From positions 620,001-684,000 of the forward strand of contig NZ_WTYV01000001.1 in NCBI RefSeq assembly GCF_009827655.1: a DNA stretch of 64,000 nt, in the 5' to 3' direction. Position 1 is the stretch's first letter, and each line of letters begins with the position of its first letter. Under the pieces are notes generated by a model. It did not search any database. It was not told the origin of the DNA and worked only from the letters and a program-made list of their open reading frames with translations. This document shows positions 30,186 through 37,993 of this stretch, piece by piece. Source of the DNA: Alteraurantiacibacter buctensis. Lineage in GTDB: Bacteria; Pseudomonadota; Alphaproteobacteria; Sphingomonadales; Sphingomonadaceae. The translations under genes and the position numbers were made by a program.

Positions 30186-30908
30186 CCTCCTTCCTGATGA
30201 GAGTCCGGATAGGCCCCTGTGTTGGACTTACAGGTAGCACAGGTCGGCTTCGGCGGCCGGGCGGGCCTATCGGGCTGCTCTTTGAGGTGGAGTGGCCACC
30301 CAAGGGGGCACGGTGCGATCACCATCAGGCGCCAGAGGGCTGGCTTCTTACTTGCCGAAGCCTCGTGGTCGCTATTTTCTACGCAGCAAGGCCCGTGAAG
30401 ACGATGACGGGCGCGCAGCAGACTACCCGACGATTCTCTTCGCCCGATGCGGCGCGGACCACCCCGCAATTGGTGACGCGCCCCCGCTGACCCATTTATG
30501 GTAGCGCCCCTGATCGGCGCGTGAGGCGCAAAAATTTACCAGCCGACAAATCGGGCTTGGCCTTTCCTCTGCCTACGCGATCCCGACGCAGGCACCCGCT
30601 GGGGGCAGAAGGCGCATCAGGAGTTCGGCGGGCTATCGAATGCCTGAGCAGGTTTGCCTGGTGGCGCAAGTCCCCTAAGTTTACATCACTCTTATGGTCG
30701 GTCGGCCTTCCGTATTATTTGCCATGATACACCCGTCGAAGTGCGTCACCAGTCCGGCCAGAGAGCGCCTGTTAACCATCAGTTCGGGGTGAAAATAGGG
30801 GCATCCTCACATATGTGGGGGCATGCTGCGTTAACCAAATCTTGGCGACCGGACCGCTAGGCCGCTTGTGGTTACCACAGGGGTAACTTTGATTTGGGGA
30901 TACGTATC
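30186..30908. other. Gene-poor region between tRNA-Gly and the pilus operon
   Basis: No recognised gene in 720 bases. The first half has an open frame ending at TAG 30502-30504 (after a stop at 30283) that reads like a coherent protein tail (RGLASYLPKPRGRYFLRS, then ADYPTILFARCG). It has no clear start and may be a relic; I do not recognise it. The second half is visibly AT-richer and holds palindromes listed separately. Antisense reading across the tRNA gives a common spurious frame. Confidence 0.6.
30800..30908 (+). promoter_or_regulatory. Palindrome-rich upstream region of the pilin gene
   Basis: CACATATGTG (30808-30817) is a perfect 10-bp palindrome. TGTGGT-T-ACCACA (30867-30879) is a perfect 13-bp palindrome 30 bases before the pilin ATG. 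GTTAC (30871-30875) also pairs with GTAAC (30883-30887). Such sites suggest operators or mRNA structure controlling pilus expression. No convincing -35/-10 pair could be set by eye. Confidence 0.5.
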
Positions 30909-31412
30909 ATGTTCAAGATTGCTCAGCGGGCTGCCCTGCTGGTTGCGGTCGCCGCGGGCGCCTTCGGCGCTTCGGCCGCCAATGCCGCCACGGCCACCGA
31001 CACCTTCGATGTCTCCGTGACCATCACCGCCGCCTGCTCGGTCGACGCCTCGTCGTCAGACATCGACCTGGGCACGCACCAGTCGACCGCGACGGACCTG
31101 GGGGCCAGCAGCGACATCACGGTAAAGTGCTCCAACACCGTGCCCTATCGCGTCAACCTGTCGCCGTCGAACGGCAATACCGGCGGCGCCGGCTCGCTCG
31201 ACCCGGTCGGCGCCAGCCCGGACACGGTGCCCTACCAGCTTCGCTCGGCCTCGGGCATGAGCGGAACCGTGTGGGGCAACACCAGCTCCAACGGCGTGAC
31301 CGGCACCGGCACCGGCGCCGACCAGACGCTGACCGTCTATGCGACGGCCGCCAGCGCCAACTATGCGCCGGATACCTATTCGGACACGGTCACCGTCACG
31401 GTGAACTACTGA
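30909..31412 (+). CDS. Spore coat U (SCPU) domain pilin, major subunit of a chaperone-usher pilus
   Basis: A 167-residue secreted protein. Signal peptide MFKIAQRAALLVAVAAGAFG ending SAANA. The mature SCPU domain has the two Cys (ITAACSVDA and VKCSNTV), the conserved SNGNTGGAG and the C-terminal donor-strand-like DTYSDTVTVTVNY. Such proteins polymerise into archaic Csu-type pili used in adhesion. The chaperone gene follows after 4 bases. The start is ATG 30909; upstream GTG 30894 is rejected because it disrupts the signal peptide. Confidence 0.93.
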   Translation: MFKIAQRAALLVAVAAGAFGASAANAATATDTFDVSVTITAACSVDASSSDIDLGTHQSTATDLGASSDITVKCSNTVPYRVNLSPSNGNTGGAGSLDPVGASPDTVPYQLRSASGMSGTVWGNTSSNGVTGTGTGADQTLTVYATAASANYAPDTYSDTVTVTVNY

Positions 31413-31416
31413 TCCG

Positions 31417-32154
31417 ATGTCTGCCTCGCGTTCCCTCCACCGCGTGGCGCTGACCCTCTCGGCCTGGGCGATGCTTCCCGGCATCGCCCAGGCCGAAGGT
31501 TTGCAGGTGGCCCCGGTCTCGGTGACGATTCCCGAACGGTCGGGAACCGTCTGGCTGACCAATGAAGGCGGCGAAGCCTTGCGCGCCCAGGTGCGCGTGT
31601 TCCGCTGGAGCCAGGACAACGGCGAGGACGTGCTGGCCGAAACCACCGATCTGGTGGCCAGTCCGCCGTTCGTCTCCATTCCGGCTGGCGCGCAGCAGGT
31701 GGTGCGGCTGGTCCGCACGGCCGCTGCCGCCGATCCCGCCGCGCCGTGCGAGCAGACGTTCCGCATCGTCGTGGACGAGTTGCCCGCTGCCGAACGGCAG
31801 GCCGGCGATGGCCTGCAATACGTGCTGAGGTTCTCGGTGCCGGTCTACCTGACCACGCCTGCCTGTGCCGAGCTGGACCCCGTTCTCACCTGGCGAATCG
31901 AGCAGGGCAGCGAAGGTTCCGCGCTGGTCGTGGCCAATACCGGGCAGGTCCGCGCCCAACTGGCCGACCTGTCGCTGGTTGCCGCTGGCGGTACCCGCTC
32001 GGACCTGGGGGGAGGTCTCGTCGGCTATGTCCTGCCGGGCCAGCAGCGTCACTTCGTGCTCAATTCCGCTGCCGTTTCCGGTGGCACTGTAGAGGTATCG
32101 GTCAATGGCTCGCGGGTCGTTGCGCCGGTCGCACTGGCCTCTTCGGGCCAGTAG
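31417..32154 (+). CDS. PapD-like periplasmic pilus chaperone
   Basis: A 245-residue fimbrial chaperone. Signal peptide to GIAQA. The N-terminal Ig-like domain has LQVAPVSVTIPERSGTVWLTN and the subunit-binding basic segment AQQVVRLVR. The second domain ends in VSVNGSRVV. It folds and delivers SCPU subunits to the usher. The 3' end overlaps the usher gene by 50 bases, an unusually long overlap. Confidence 0.93.
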   Translation: MSASRSLHRVALTLSAWAMLPGIAQAEGLQVAPVSVTIPERSGTVWLTNEGGEALRAQVRVFRWSQDNGEDVLAETTDLVASPPFVSIPAGAQQVVRLVRTAAAADPAAPCEQTFRIVVDELPAAERQAGDGLQYVLRFSVPVYLTTPACAELDPVLTWRIEQGSEGSALVVANTGQVRAQLADLSLVAAGGTRSDLGGGLVGYVLPGQQRHFVLNSAAVSGGTVEVSVNGSRVVAPVALASSGQ

Positions 32155-34516
32155 GCTTGCCCTGATCCTTCTGGCTACCGCGCCCGGTGCCGCCCAGGCC
32201 CGGGACGAGGCTGAGCCCGGCCTCGCGCTGGCCGCATCGGCGCTGCCGCCGGTCACCGCCCTGCGGACCGCAGTTCCGGCGGAGGCCATGCTGATCCTCG
32301 ATGTCGAAGTGAACGGCGTGAACCGTGGCCTGTTGCCCTTCCGCCTGATCGATAACCGCCTGTGGGCCAATTTCAGCGTGCTGCGCGAGATGGGCTTGAA
32401 GCTGGAATCGGCCGCCGACCCCGCCACCGATCCGCTGCTGCTGCTGGACCAGGAACTGGGTAGCGGCATGGCCTATGACGCGGCGGCCCAGCGCCTCGCC
32501 GTGCACGTTGATCTGGCCAGGCTGGACGTGGGCACCCACCGCCTCAACACCAGTGCGCAGGACATGCCGGTGGCCCAGAGCGCCACCGGGGCGCTGCTTA
32601 ACTATGACATCTATGCCAATTACGCCGGCGGCCGGCTGGCCTTTGACGGGTTCGGCGAATTGCGGGCCTTTTCCGGCAACGTGCTGCTGGAATCGACCGG
32701 CGTGTACAACTCGCGCGCGCTTGCCCTTGGGCAGGCCCGCCTGCGGCGGCTGGACAGCACGCTCTCGTGGTCGATGCCCGAGCGGCGGCTGACCGTGCGG
32801 GCCGGCGACATCCTCACCCGCAGCACAAGCTGGTCGCGCCCCACGCGGCTGGGCGGTGTGCGCGTGGGCACGGACTTTGCCCTGCAGCCCTACCTGGTCA
32901 CCGCGCCGATCCCCACTTTCTTCGGCGAGGCCACGCTGCCTTCCACCGTGGATCTCTATATCGAGGGGCTGAAGCGCTATTCGGGTTCGGTTGCTCCCGG
33001 TCCCTTCGAGCTGGGGGCTGGCGGCAACCAGATCAGCGGGGCGGGCACGGCGCAACTGGTGGTGACCGATGCGCTGGGCCAGGTAACCACGCTGAGCGTG
33101 CCGTTCTACGATACCCCGCTGCTGCTGCGCGGTGGGCTGACCGACTGGGCGGTGGAACTGGGCACGGTGCGGCGCGACTATGGCATCCGCTCGTTCGCCT
33201 ATGCCGGCGATCCGGTGCTGTCCGCCTCGCTGCGCCGGGGCCTGTCGAACTTCGTGACGCTGGAAGCCCATGGCGAGGGCGGCGCAGGCCTGGTCAACGG
33301 CGGGGCCGGAGCCACGGTGCTGCTGCCCTTTGGCGGGGTGGTGACCGGCTCACTGGCGGCCAGCCGCAACGACGGGAAGACCGGCCTGCGCGGCGAGGTC
33401 GGCTATTCCTGGACCGATACCAACTTCACCATTTCCGCCAGCGCGCAGCGTGCCAGCGGCAGTTTTGCCGACTTGCCAACGTTGGAAGGCGCCACCAGCC
33501 AGCGTTCGCGCGAAGTGCTGAATGCGGGCTACAACGCGGAGAGCCTTGGCTTTTTCAACGCCAGCCTGATCCGCCAGCGCAATCCGGGCGAGCCGCGCGA
33601 GACCTTCCTTAGCGCCAGCTGGCAGCACACGCTGGGCAGCAACCTGGCGCTGAGCCTGACGGGCAACATGGGCCTGCGCCCCGGTTCGGCGCGGGGCGTT
33701 TTCCTGACCGTCAGCTACGTTCCGAACGACCGCGACCACGTGTCCGCCAACCTGCAAAGCGGGCTGCGGCGGACCAGTGCCGCGCTCAGCTATCGCCGCT
33801 CGCTGCCGACCGATGGCGGCACTGCCTGGGCCCTCGACACCGCCTATGACGGCAGCCGCGTGCAGGCCGCCGGGCAGGTGGACCACCTGGGCCGGCTGGG
33901 GCAGGTGACCGCCGGGGCGCGGCTGACCGGCGGGCGGGCATCGGGCTATGCCGGGGCCTCGGGCGCGCTGGTGGCGCTGGGGGGCGATGTCTATGCCTCA
34001 CGCAAGGTCTATGACGGGTTCGCCGTGGTCGAAACGGCTGGCGTGGCCGATGTGCCGGTGCTGGTGCACAACCGGCCCGTGGGGCGCACCAATGGCAAGG
34101 GCAAGCTGCTGGTCACCGGCCTCAACCCCTACCAGGCCAACCGCGTCACGATCGATGCCGCCAACCTGCCCGCCGAACTGACCGTGGCTTCGCTCGACCA
34201 GGAGGCCGTGCCCACCCAAGGCGCCGGGGTGGCGGTCAGCTTCGCCATTGTCCGCAGCAGTGCGGTGTTGCTGTCGCTGGTGGACGAGGCCGGGGCCGAA
34301 CTGCCAGTGGGCACCATGGGCACCACGGCCGGGGACGAAGCCACGCCGCTGATGGTTGGCTTCGGCGGCCAGCTCTATATCGAACGGGCGATTGCCGGGG
34401 CCACGGTGACGCTGGCGGGAGAGGCAGGGCGTTGCACCGTGCGCCTGCCGGACAGCATGGCGGATGCCCCGGGCGGGGTGCTGGGGCGGCAGGTGTGCCG
34501 CAGGGAGGGTGAATGA
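32105..34516 (+). CDS. Fimbrial outer-membrane usher protein
   Basis: An 803-residue usher. Start ATG 32105 (MARGSLRRSHWPLRASRLAL) leads to a signal peptide cut near AAQA. The N-terminal domain has MLILDVEVNGVNRGLLPF. The barrel region and plug follow (TRLGGVRVGTDFALQPYL, LYIEGLKRYSGSVAPGPFEL). The C-terminal domains include GRTNGKGKLLVTGLNPYQ. It forms the outer-membrane pore assembling the pilus. Its stop overlaps the tip gene start (ATGA). Confidence 0.94.
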   Translation: MARGSLRRSHWPLRASRLALILLATAPGAAQARDEAEPGLALAASALPPVTALRTAVPAEAMLILDVEVNGVNRGLLPFRLIDNRLWANFSVLREMGLKLESAADPATDPLLLLDQELGSGMAYDAAAQRLAVHVDLARLDVGTHRLNTSAQDMPVAQSATGALLNYDIYANYAGGRLAFDGFGELRAFSGNVLLESTGVYNSRALALGQARLRRLDSTLSWSMPERRLTVRAGDILTRSTSWSRPTRLGGVRVGTDFALQPYLVTAPIPTFFGEATLPSTVDLYIEGLKRYSGSVAPGPFELGAGGNQISGAGTAQLVVTDALGQVTTLSVPFYDTPLLLRGGLTDWAVELGTVRRDYGIRSFAYAGDPVLSASLRRGLSNFVTLEAHGEGGAGLVNGGAGATVLLPFGGVVTGSLAASRNDGKTGLRGEVGYSWTDTNFTISASAQRASGSFADLPTLEGATSQRSREVLNAGYNAESLGFFNASLIRQRNPGEPRETFLSASWQHTLGSNLALSLTGNMGLRPGSARGVFLTVSYVPNDRDHVSANLQSGLRRTSAALSYRRSLPTDGGTAWALDTAYDGSRVQAAGQVDHLGRLGQVTAGARLTGGRASGYAGASGALVALGGDVYASRKVYDGFAVVETAGVADVPVLVHNRPVGRTNGKGKLLVTGLNPYQANRVTIDAANLPAELTVASLDQEAVPTQGAGVAVSFAIVRSSAVLLSLVDEAGAELPVGTMGTTAGDEATPLMVGFGGQLYIERAIAGATVTLAGEAGRCTVRLPDSMADAPGGVLGRQVCRREGE

Positions 34517-35484
34517 AAGGCCTGACGCTGTCCGTGGCGCTGCTGCTGCGCCTGTGCGCCCTGTTGATGGCCGCGCCGGTAATCTCGGCCGTGGCGCCGG
34601 GCGAGGCAAAGGCCGGGGCTGTCTGCTCGGTGGTCAATTCGGGCCTCGCGTTTGGGAGCGGCAGCACGGCTACGGGCACCGTCAACTGGACCTGCACCGG
34701 CTATGATACCTTCACCAACAGTTTCGTCCTGTGCCTGCGGCTGGGAACGCCAAGCTGGCCCGGCACCGCCAGCCAGCCGCAACTGCTGAACGGGTCGAGC
34801 ACCATGGCCTTCAATCTCTACAGCAACGCGGCAACGACCACGATCTGGACCGCGAGCACGCCGCTGACCCAGTCGGTCACCATCGGCGCGGGCATCGGCA
34901 ACACGGTGACGGGGTCGTTCAGCTTCTACGGCCGCATTCCTGCTGCACAGTCATCGCCCGCAGGCAATTACCAGGCTTTCTTCTACAATACCCTGCTGGG
35001 CATCGCGAACAACGGCGGTAACAATTGCCAGGCCAGCCGGCAGGGCAATTCGGGCCTCGATTTCACCCTGCCGGTCACCGCCACCAAGATCAACGCCTGC
35101 ACGGTGGATGCGCTGGCCAATGCCAGCCTGGGATCGGTCGTGGCAGGCTCCACGCCCGCGCCGGGATCGACCACGATCCGCGTGGTCTGCCCCACGGGCA
35201 CGGCCTACAATATCGGCCTGCTGCCATCCAACGGCAACATGGGCGGCGCGGGGATGATGCAGGGGACGGGAAGCAACACCGATACGGTGGGTTACCAGTT
35301 GCGGCGCAACAGCGGTAGCGGAGCCGCCTGGGGCAACACCGCGACGGTGACCAGCGTGGGCAACGGCGTGGGCGGCACGGGCACCGGCGGCAACCAGGAT
35401 TATGCGGTGTTTGCCAGCGTGCCCAACACCAACGTCCAGCCCGACAGCTATTCCGACACGGTCACCGTCACGGTGAACTATTAA
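34513..35484 (+). CDS. Two-domain SCPU protein, probable pilus tip adhesin (CsuE-like)
   Basis: A 323-residue secreted protein with a signal peptide (to about residue 34) and two SCPU domains. The N-terminal domain (about 35-185: GAVCSVVNSGLAFGSG, FSFYGRIPA) is distinct. The C-terminal domain (190-323: KINACTVDALANASLG, PSNGNMGGAG) resembles the major pilin. The last 26 bases coding for DTVTVTVNY match the pilin gene at DNA level. By position and the two-domain form it should be the tip adhesin. Last gene of the operon. Confidence 0.88.
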   Translation: MKGLTLSVALLLRLCALLMAAPVISAVAPGEAKAGAVCSVVNSGLAFGSGSTATGTVNWTCTGYDTFTNSFVLCLRLGTPSWPGTASQPQLLNGSSTMAFNLYSNAATTTIWTASTPLTQSVTIGAGIGNTVTGSFSFYGRIPAAQSSPAGNYQAFFYNTLLGIANNGGNNCQASRQGNSGLDFTLPVTATKINACTVDALANASLGSVVAGSTPAPGSTTIRVVCPTGTAYNIGLLPSNGNMGGAGMMQGTGSNTDTVGYQLRRNSGSGAAWGNTATVTSVGNGVGGTGTGGNQDYAVFASVPNTNVQPDSYSDTVTVTVNY

Positions 35485-35495
35485 GGCGAGAAACC

Positions 35496-35873
35496 CTAAG
35501 GCTTGAACCGGGCCCCGCGGATGTGGGTGAAGCGCCCGTCCACCACTTCGTACATGGCGATCGTCTCCACTTCTCGGTGGTCGCCCGCCATGGTCGGCCA
35601 GATCTCGAAATCGGGCCAGTCGGCAAAGGTATCGAAGGTGGTGCGGCAGTACATGGCTACGCGGGTGGGGGTAACGATCACCTCCAGCGGGGTGACCACT
35701 TCGGTGATGTGCGCCTTCACCTGCCGGTAAAAGGCGAGGATGTTGTCGCGCCCCACGATGCGCTTCGATCCGCCCAGTTCGAACACCACGTCATCGGCGT
35801 AGAAGCGGCCGAAGCCGGCAAAGTCATTGGCGTTGAAGGCCGCCACATAGCTGCGGAAATCGTCCTCGGTCAT
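35496..35873 (-). CDS. NTF2-like / SnoaL-like protein
   Basis: A 125-residue cone-shaped NTF2-fold protein: FRSYVAAFNANDFAGFGRFY, DDVVFELGG, and a C-terminal IAMYEVVDGRFTHIRGARF. The fold occurs in isomerases, hydratases and ligand sensors, so no reaction can be given. The start overlaps the panC stop (ATGA), implying cotranscription. It converges with the pilus operon (11-base gap). Confidence 0.85.
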   Translation of the reverse strand: MTEDDFRSYVAAFNANDFAGFGRFYADDVVFELGGSKRIVGRDNILAFYRQVKAHITEVVTPLEVIVTPTRVAMYCRTTFDTFADWPDFEIWPTMAGDHREVETIAMYEVVDGRFTHIRGARFKP

Positions 35874-36736
35874 GCGGCGCTCTCTCCCACGGGCATGTTG
35901 TCGATCAGGCGGGTGGTGCCCAGCCGCGCGGCCACCAGCAGGCGGGCGGGGGCCTTGGGCGCGGTGTCGAGCGGCTCCAGGCTGGCGGCATCGGCCAGCA
36001 CGGCATAGTCGACCGAGGAGAAGCCGGCGGCGACGATCTCGTATTCCAGGCCGGCCAGCACCGGCCCCACATCTTCGCCGCCCTCGATATAGCCGATGGC
36101 CTTGGCCATCAGGCGGTTGAGCAGGCCGGCAATTGCCCGCTCGTCTGCCGAAAGGTAGGCGTTGCGGCTGGACATCGCCAGGCCGTCCGCTTCGCGCACG
36201 ATCGGGGCGCCAAGGATGTTTTCCACACCGGGGAAAGTTAGGTTGAGGTCAGCCGCAAAACGGCGGATCACGGCCAGTTGCTGCCAGTCCTTCTCGCCGA
36301 AAACTGCCAGATCGGGCCGCACCTGGTTGAACAGCTTCAGCACCACGGTGGCCACCCCGGCGAAGTGCCCCGGGCGCACCGCGCCGCACAACCCCTCGGT
36401 CAGCCGCTCCACGCTGACGCTGGTGGCAAACCCTTCAGGATACATGACATCGACCGTGGGCGCCCACAGCAGGGCCACCCCGGCTTCCTCCAGCCGCGCC
36501 TGGTCGGCGGCAAGCTGGCGTGGATAGGCGGCCAGGTCCTCCTTGGGGCCGAACTGGCGCGGGTTGACGAAGATCGAGACGACCACGTGATCCGCACGGG
36601 CCTGCGCTTCGCGCACCAGACTCAGGTGCCCTTCATGCAACGCGCCCATGGTGGGGACCAGCGCCACGCTGCCCCTCGAACGGCGCAGGTCATCCACAGC
36701 TTCGCGCAGGGCATTGAGGGTGTTGACGGTTTGCAC
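35870..36736 (-). CDS. panC: Pantothenate synthetase
   Basis: Condenses pantoate and beta-alanine using ATP to make pantothenate for CoA. 288 residues, with LVPTMGALHEGHLSLVREA (the HxGH nucleotide site), VVSIFVNPRQFGP, FGEKDWQQLAVIRR and the KMSKS-like AMSSRNAYLS. Divergent from mipZ with an 80-base spacer. Confidence 0.97.
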   Translation of the reverse strand: MQTVNTLNALREAVDDLRRSRGSVALVPTMGALHEGHLSLVREAQARADHVVVSIFVNPRQFGPKEDLAAYPRQLAADQARLEEAGVALLWAPTVDVMYPEGFATSVSVERLTEGLCGAVRPGHFAGVATVVLKLFNQVRPDLAVFGEKDWQQLAVIRRFAADLNLTFPGVENILGAPIVREADGLAMSSRNAYLSADERAIAGLLNRLMAKAIGYIEGGEDVGPVLAGLEYEIVAAGFSSVDYAVLADAASLEPLDTAPKAPARLLVAARLGTTRLIDNMPVGESAA

Positions 36737-36816
36737 GCGCGCCCGGCTCCGATAGAGATGCTGTTCGAACCCAGCCGCCTTAGCGCATTCGCCAGCCAGA
36801 GAAAGCCCGCCTGATC

Positions 36817-37653
36817 GTGACCAGCCTTTCCGCGCCCCATGCGGCCCAGCGCATCGTCTTCGCCAACGAGAAGGGCGGCACCGGCAAGAGCACCACCGCG
36901 GTGCACGTGGCCGTGGCGCTCGCCTACCAGGGCGCGCGGGTGGCCGCGATCGACCTCGATACCCGGCAGGCGACCATGCACCGCTATATCGAGAACCGCG
37001 AGGAAACCCGCGCCCGCCGCAAGATCGAACTGCCCGGCCCGGTGTGCGAGGTGTTCCGCGGCACCACGGTAGAGGAGCTGGAGGAGCAGGCCATACGCCT
37101 CGCCCGCAACGCCGATTTCCTGATCTTCGACACCCCGGGCCGTGATGATCCGTTCGCCCGCCACGTGGCGACCGAGGCCGATACCCTGGTCACCCCGATG
37201 AACGACAGCTTCGTCGATTTCGACCTGATCGGGCAGGTGGACGCGGAAAGCTTCAAGGTCCGCCGCCTCAGCTTCTATGCCGAACTGATCTGGGAGGCGC
37301 GCCTGAAGCGCAGCCGCGCCACGATCGAGCAGCAGCGCCGGCAGATGGACTGGGTGGTGGTCAGGAACCGCACCGGCCACACCGATGCCCGCAACCAGCG
37401 CCGGCTTGACCAGGCGCTGGGCGAACTGAGCAAGCGGGTGGGCTTCCGCGTGGCCCAGGGCCTGTCCGAACGCGTGATCTATCGCGAGCTGTTCCCCAGC
37501 GGGCTGACCCTGCTGGACAAGGGCCACCTGGGCGAACTGGGCACCAGCCACCTGGTCGCCCGGCAGGAACTGCGCAGCCTGGTCGCCCAGCTCAACCTGG
37601 TGGTGCCCAAGGCCGCCCCGCAACGGGTGCTGGCGGCAGAGGGAACCGCCTGA
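36817..37653 (+). CDS. mipZ: MipZ-like ParA/MinD ATPase (cell-division positioning)
   Basis: A 278-residue ATPase that in alphaproteobacteria forms a bipolar gradient excluding FtsZ. The deviant Walker A KGGTGKST is at 19-26, with VAAIDLDTRQ, the Walker B FLIFDTPGRDDPFARHVA and the MipZ-typical PMNDSFVDFDLIG. No ATG is available; GTG 36817 is the only start that keeps the P-loop N-terminus. The J-domain gene follows 3 bases later. Confidence 0.93.
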   Translation: MTSLSAPHAAQRIVFANEKGGTGKSTTAVHVAVALAYQGARVAAIDLDTRQATMHRYIENREETRARRKIELPGPVCEVFRGTTVEELEEQAIRLARNADFLIFDTPGRDDPFARHVATEADTLVTPMNDSFVDFDLIGQVDAESFKVRRLSFYAELIWEARLKRSRATIEQQRRQMDWVVVRNRTGHTDARNQRRLDQALGELSKRVGFRVAQGLSERVIYRELFPSGLTLLDKGHLGELGTSHLVARQELRSLVAQLNLVVPKAAPQRVLAAEGTA

Positions 37654-37656
37654 ACC

Positions 37657-37938
37657 ATGACCCGTTTGCTGTTCGCCGCCGGGGTGATATGCCTGTTATT
37701 CAGGATGATAACCGGACGCTGGCCGTGGCAGCCGAAGGTCTCCACTCGCCAGCAGGCGGTGCTGAAGGCCCGCAGCCTGCTGGGTGTCGATGCGCGGGCG
37801 GGGCGCGACGAGATCGTGCTGGCGCACCGGCGGCTGGTGGCCCTGGTCCACCCCGACAAGGGTGGCACCAACAGCCAGGTCCACGAGGCCAATGCCGCGC
37901 GCGACCTGCTGCTGAACGAGTTGCCGGGCGATCGCTGA
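37657..37938 (+). CDS. Membrane-anchored J-domain protein (DnaJ-like)
   Basis: A 93-residue protein with one N-terminal transmembrane segment (TRLLFAAGVICLLFRMITG) and a short C-terminal J domain with the essential HPD (VALVHPDKGG, 65-67). The layout is TIM14-like: an anchored J protein that would recruit DnaK to the inner membrane. It lies 3 bases after mipZ, so the two should be cotranslated. The partner is unknown. Confidence 0.85.
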   Translation: MTRLLFAAGVICLLFRMITGRWPWQPKVSTRQQAVLKARSLLGVDARAGRDEIVLAHRRLVALVHPDKGGTNSQVHEANAARDLLLNELPGDR

Positions 37939-37993
37939 TCGCTGGCGTGCAGAAAAGCCACGCGCCGGTAACCTTCCGGCGCCAAAGACCGGG

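Noticed and set aside
30765-30845. CtrA binding sites (GTTAACC copies) before the pilin
   Set aside because: The consensus needs two TTAA halves at a fixed spacing of 7. Only half-sites are visible.
32102-33271. Antisense frame over the usher gene
   Set aside because: Mirror of the usher codons with low-complexity composition and no ribosome site.
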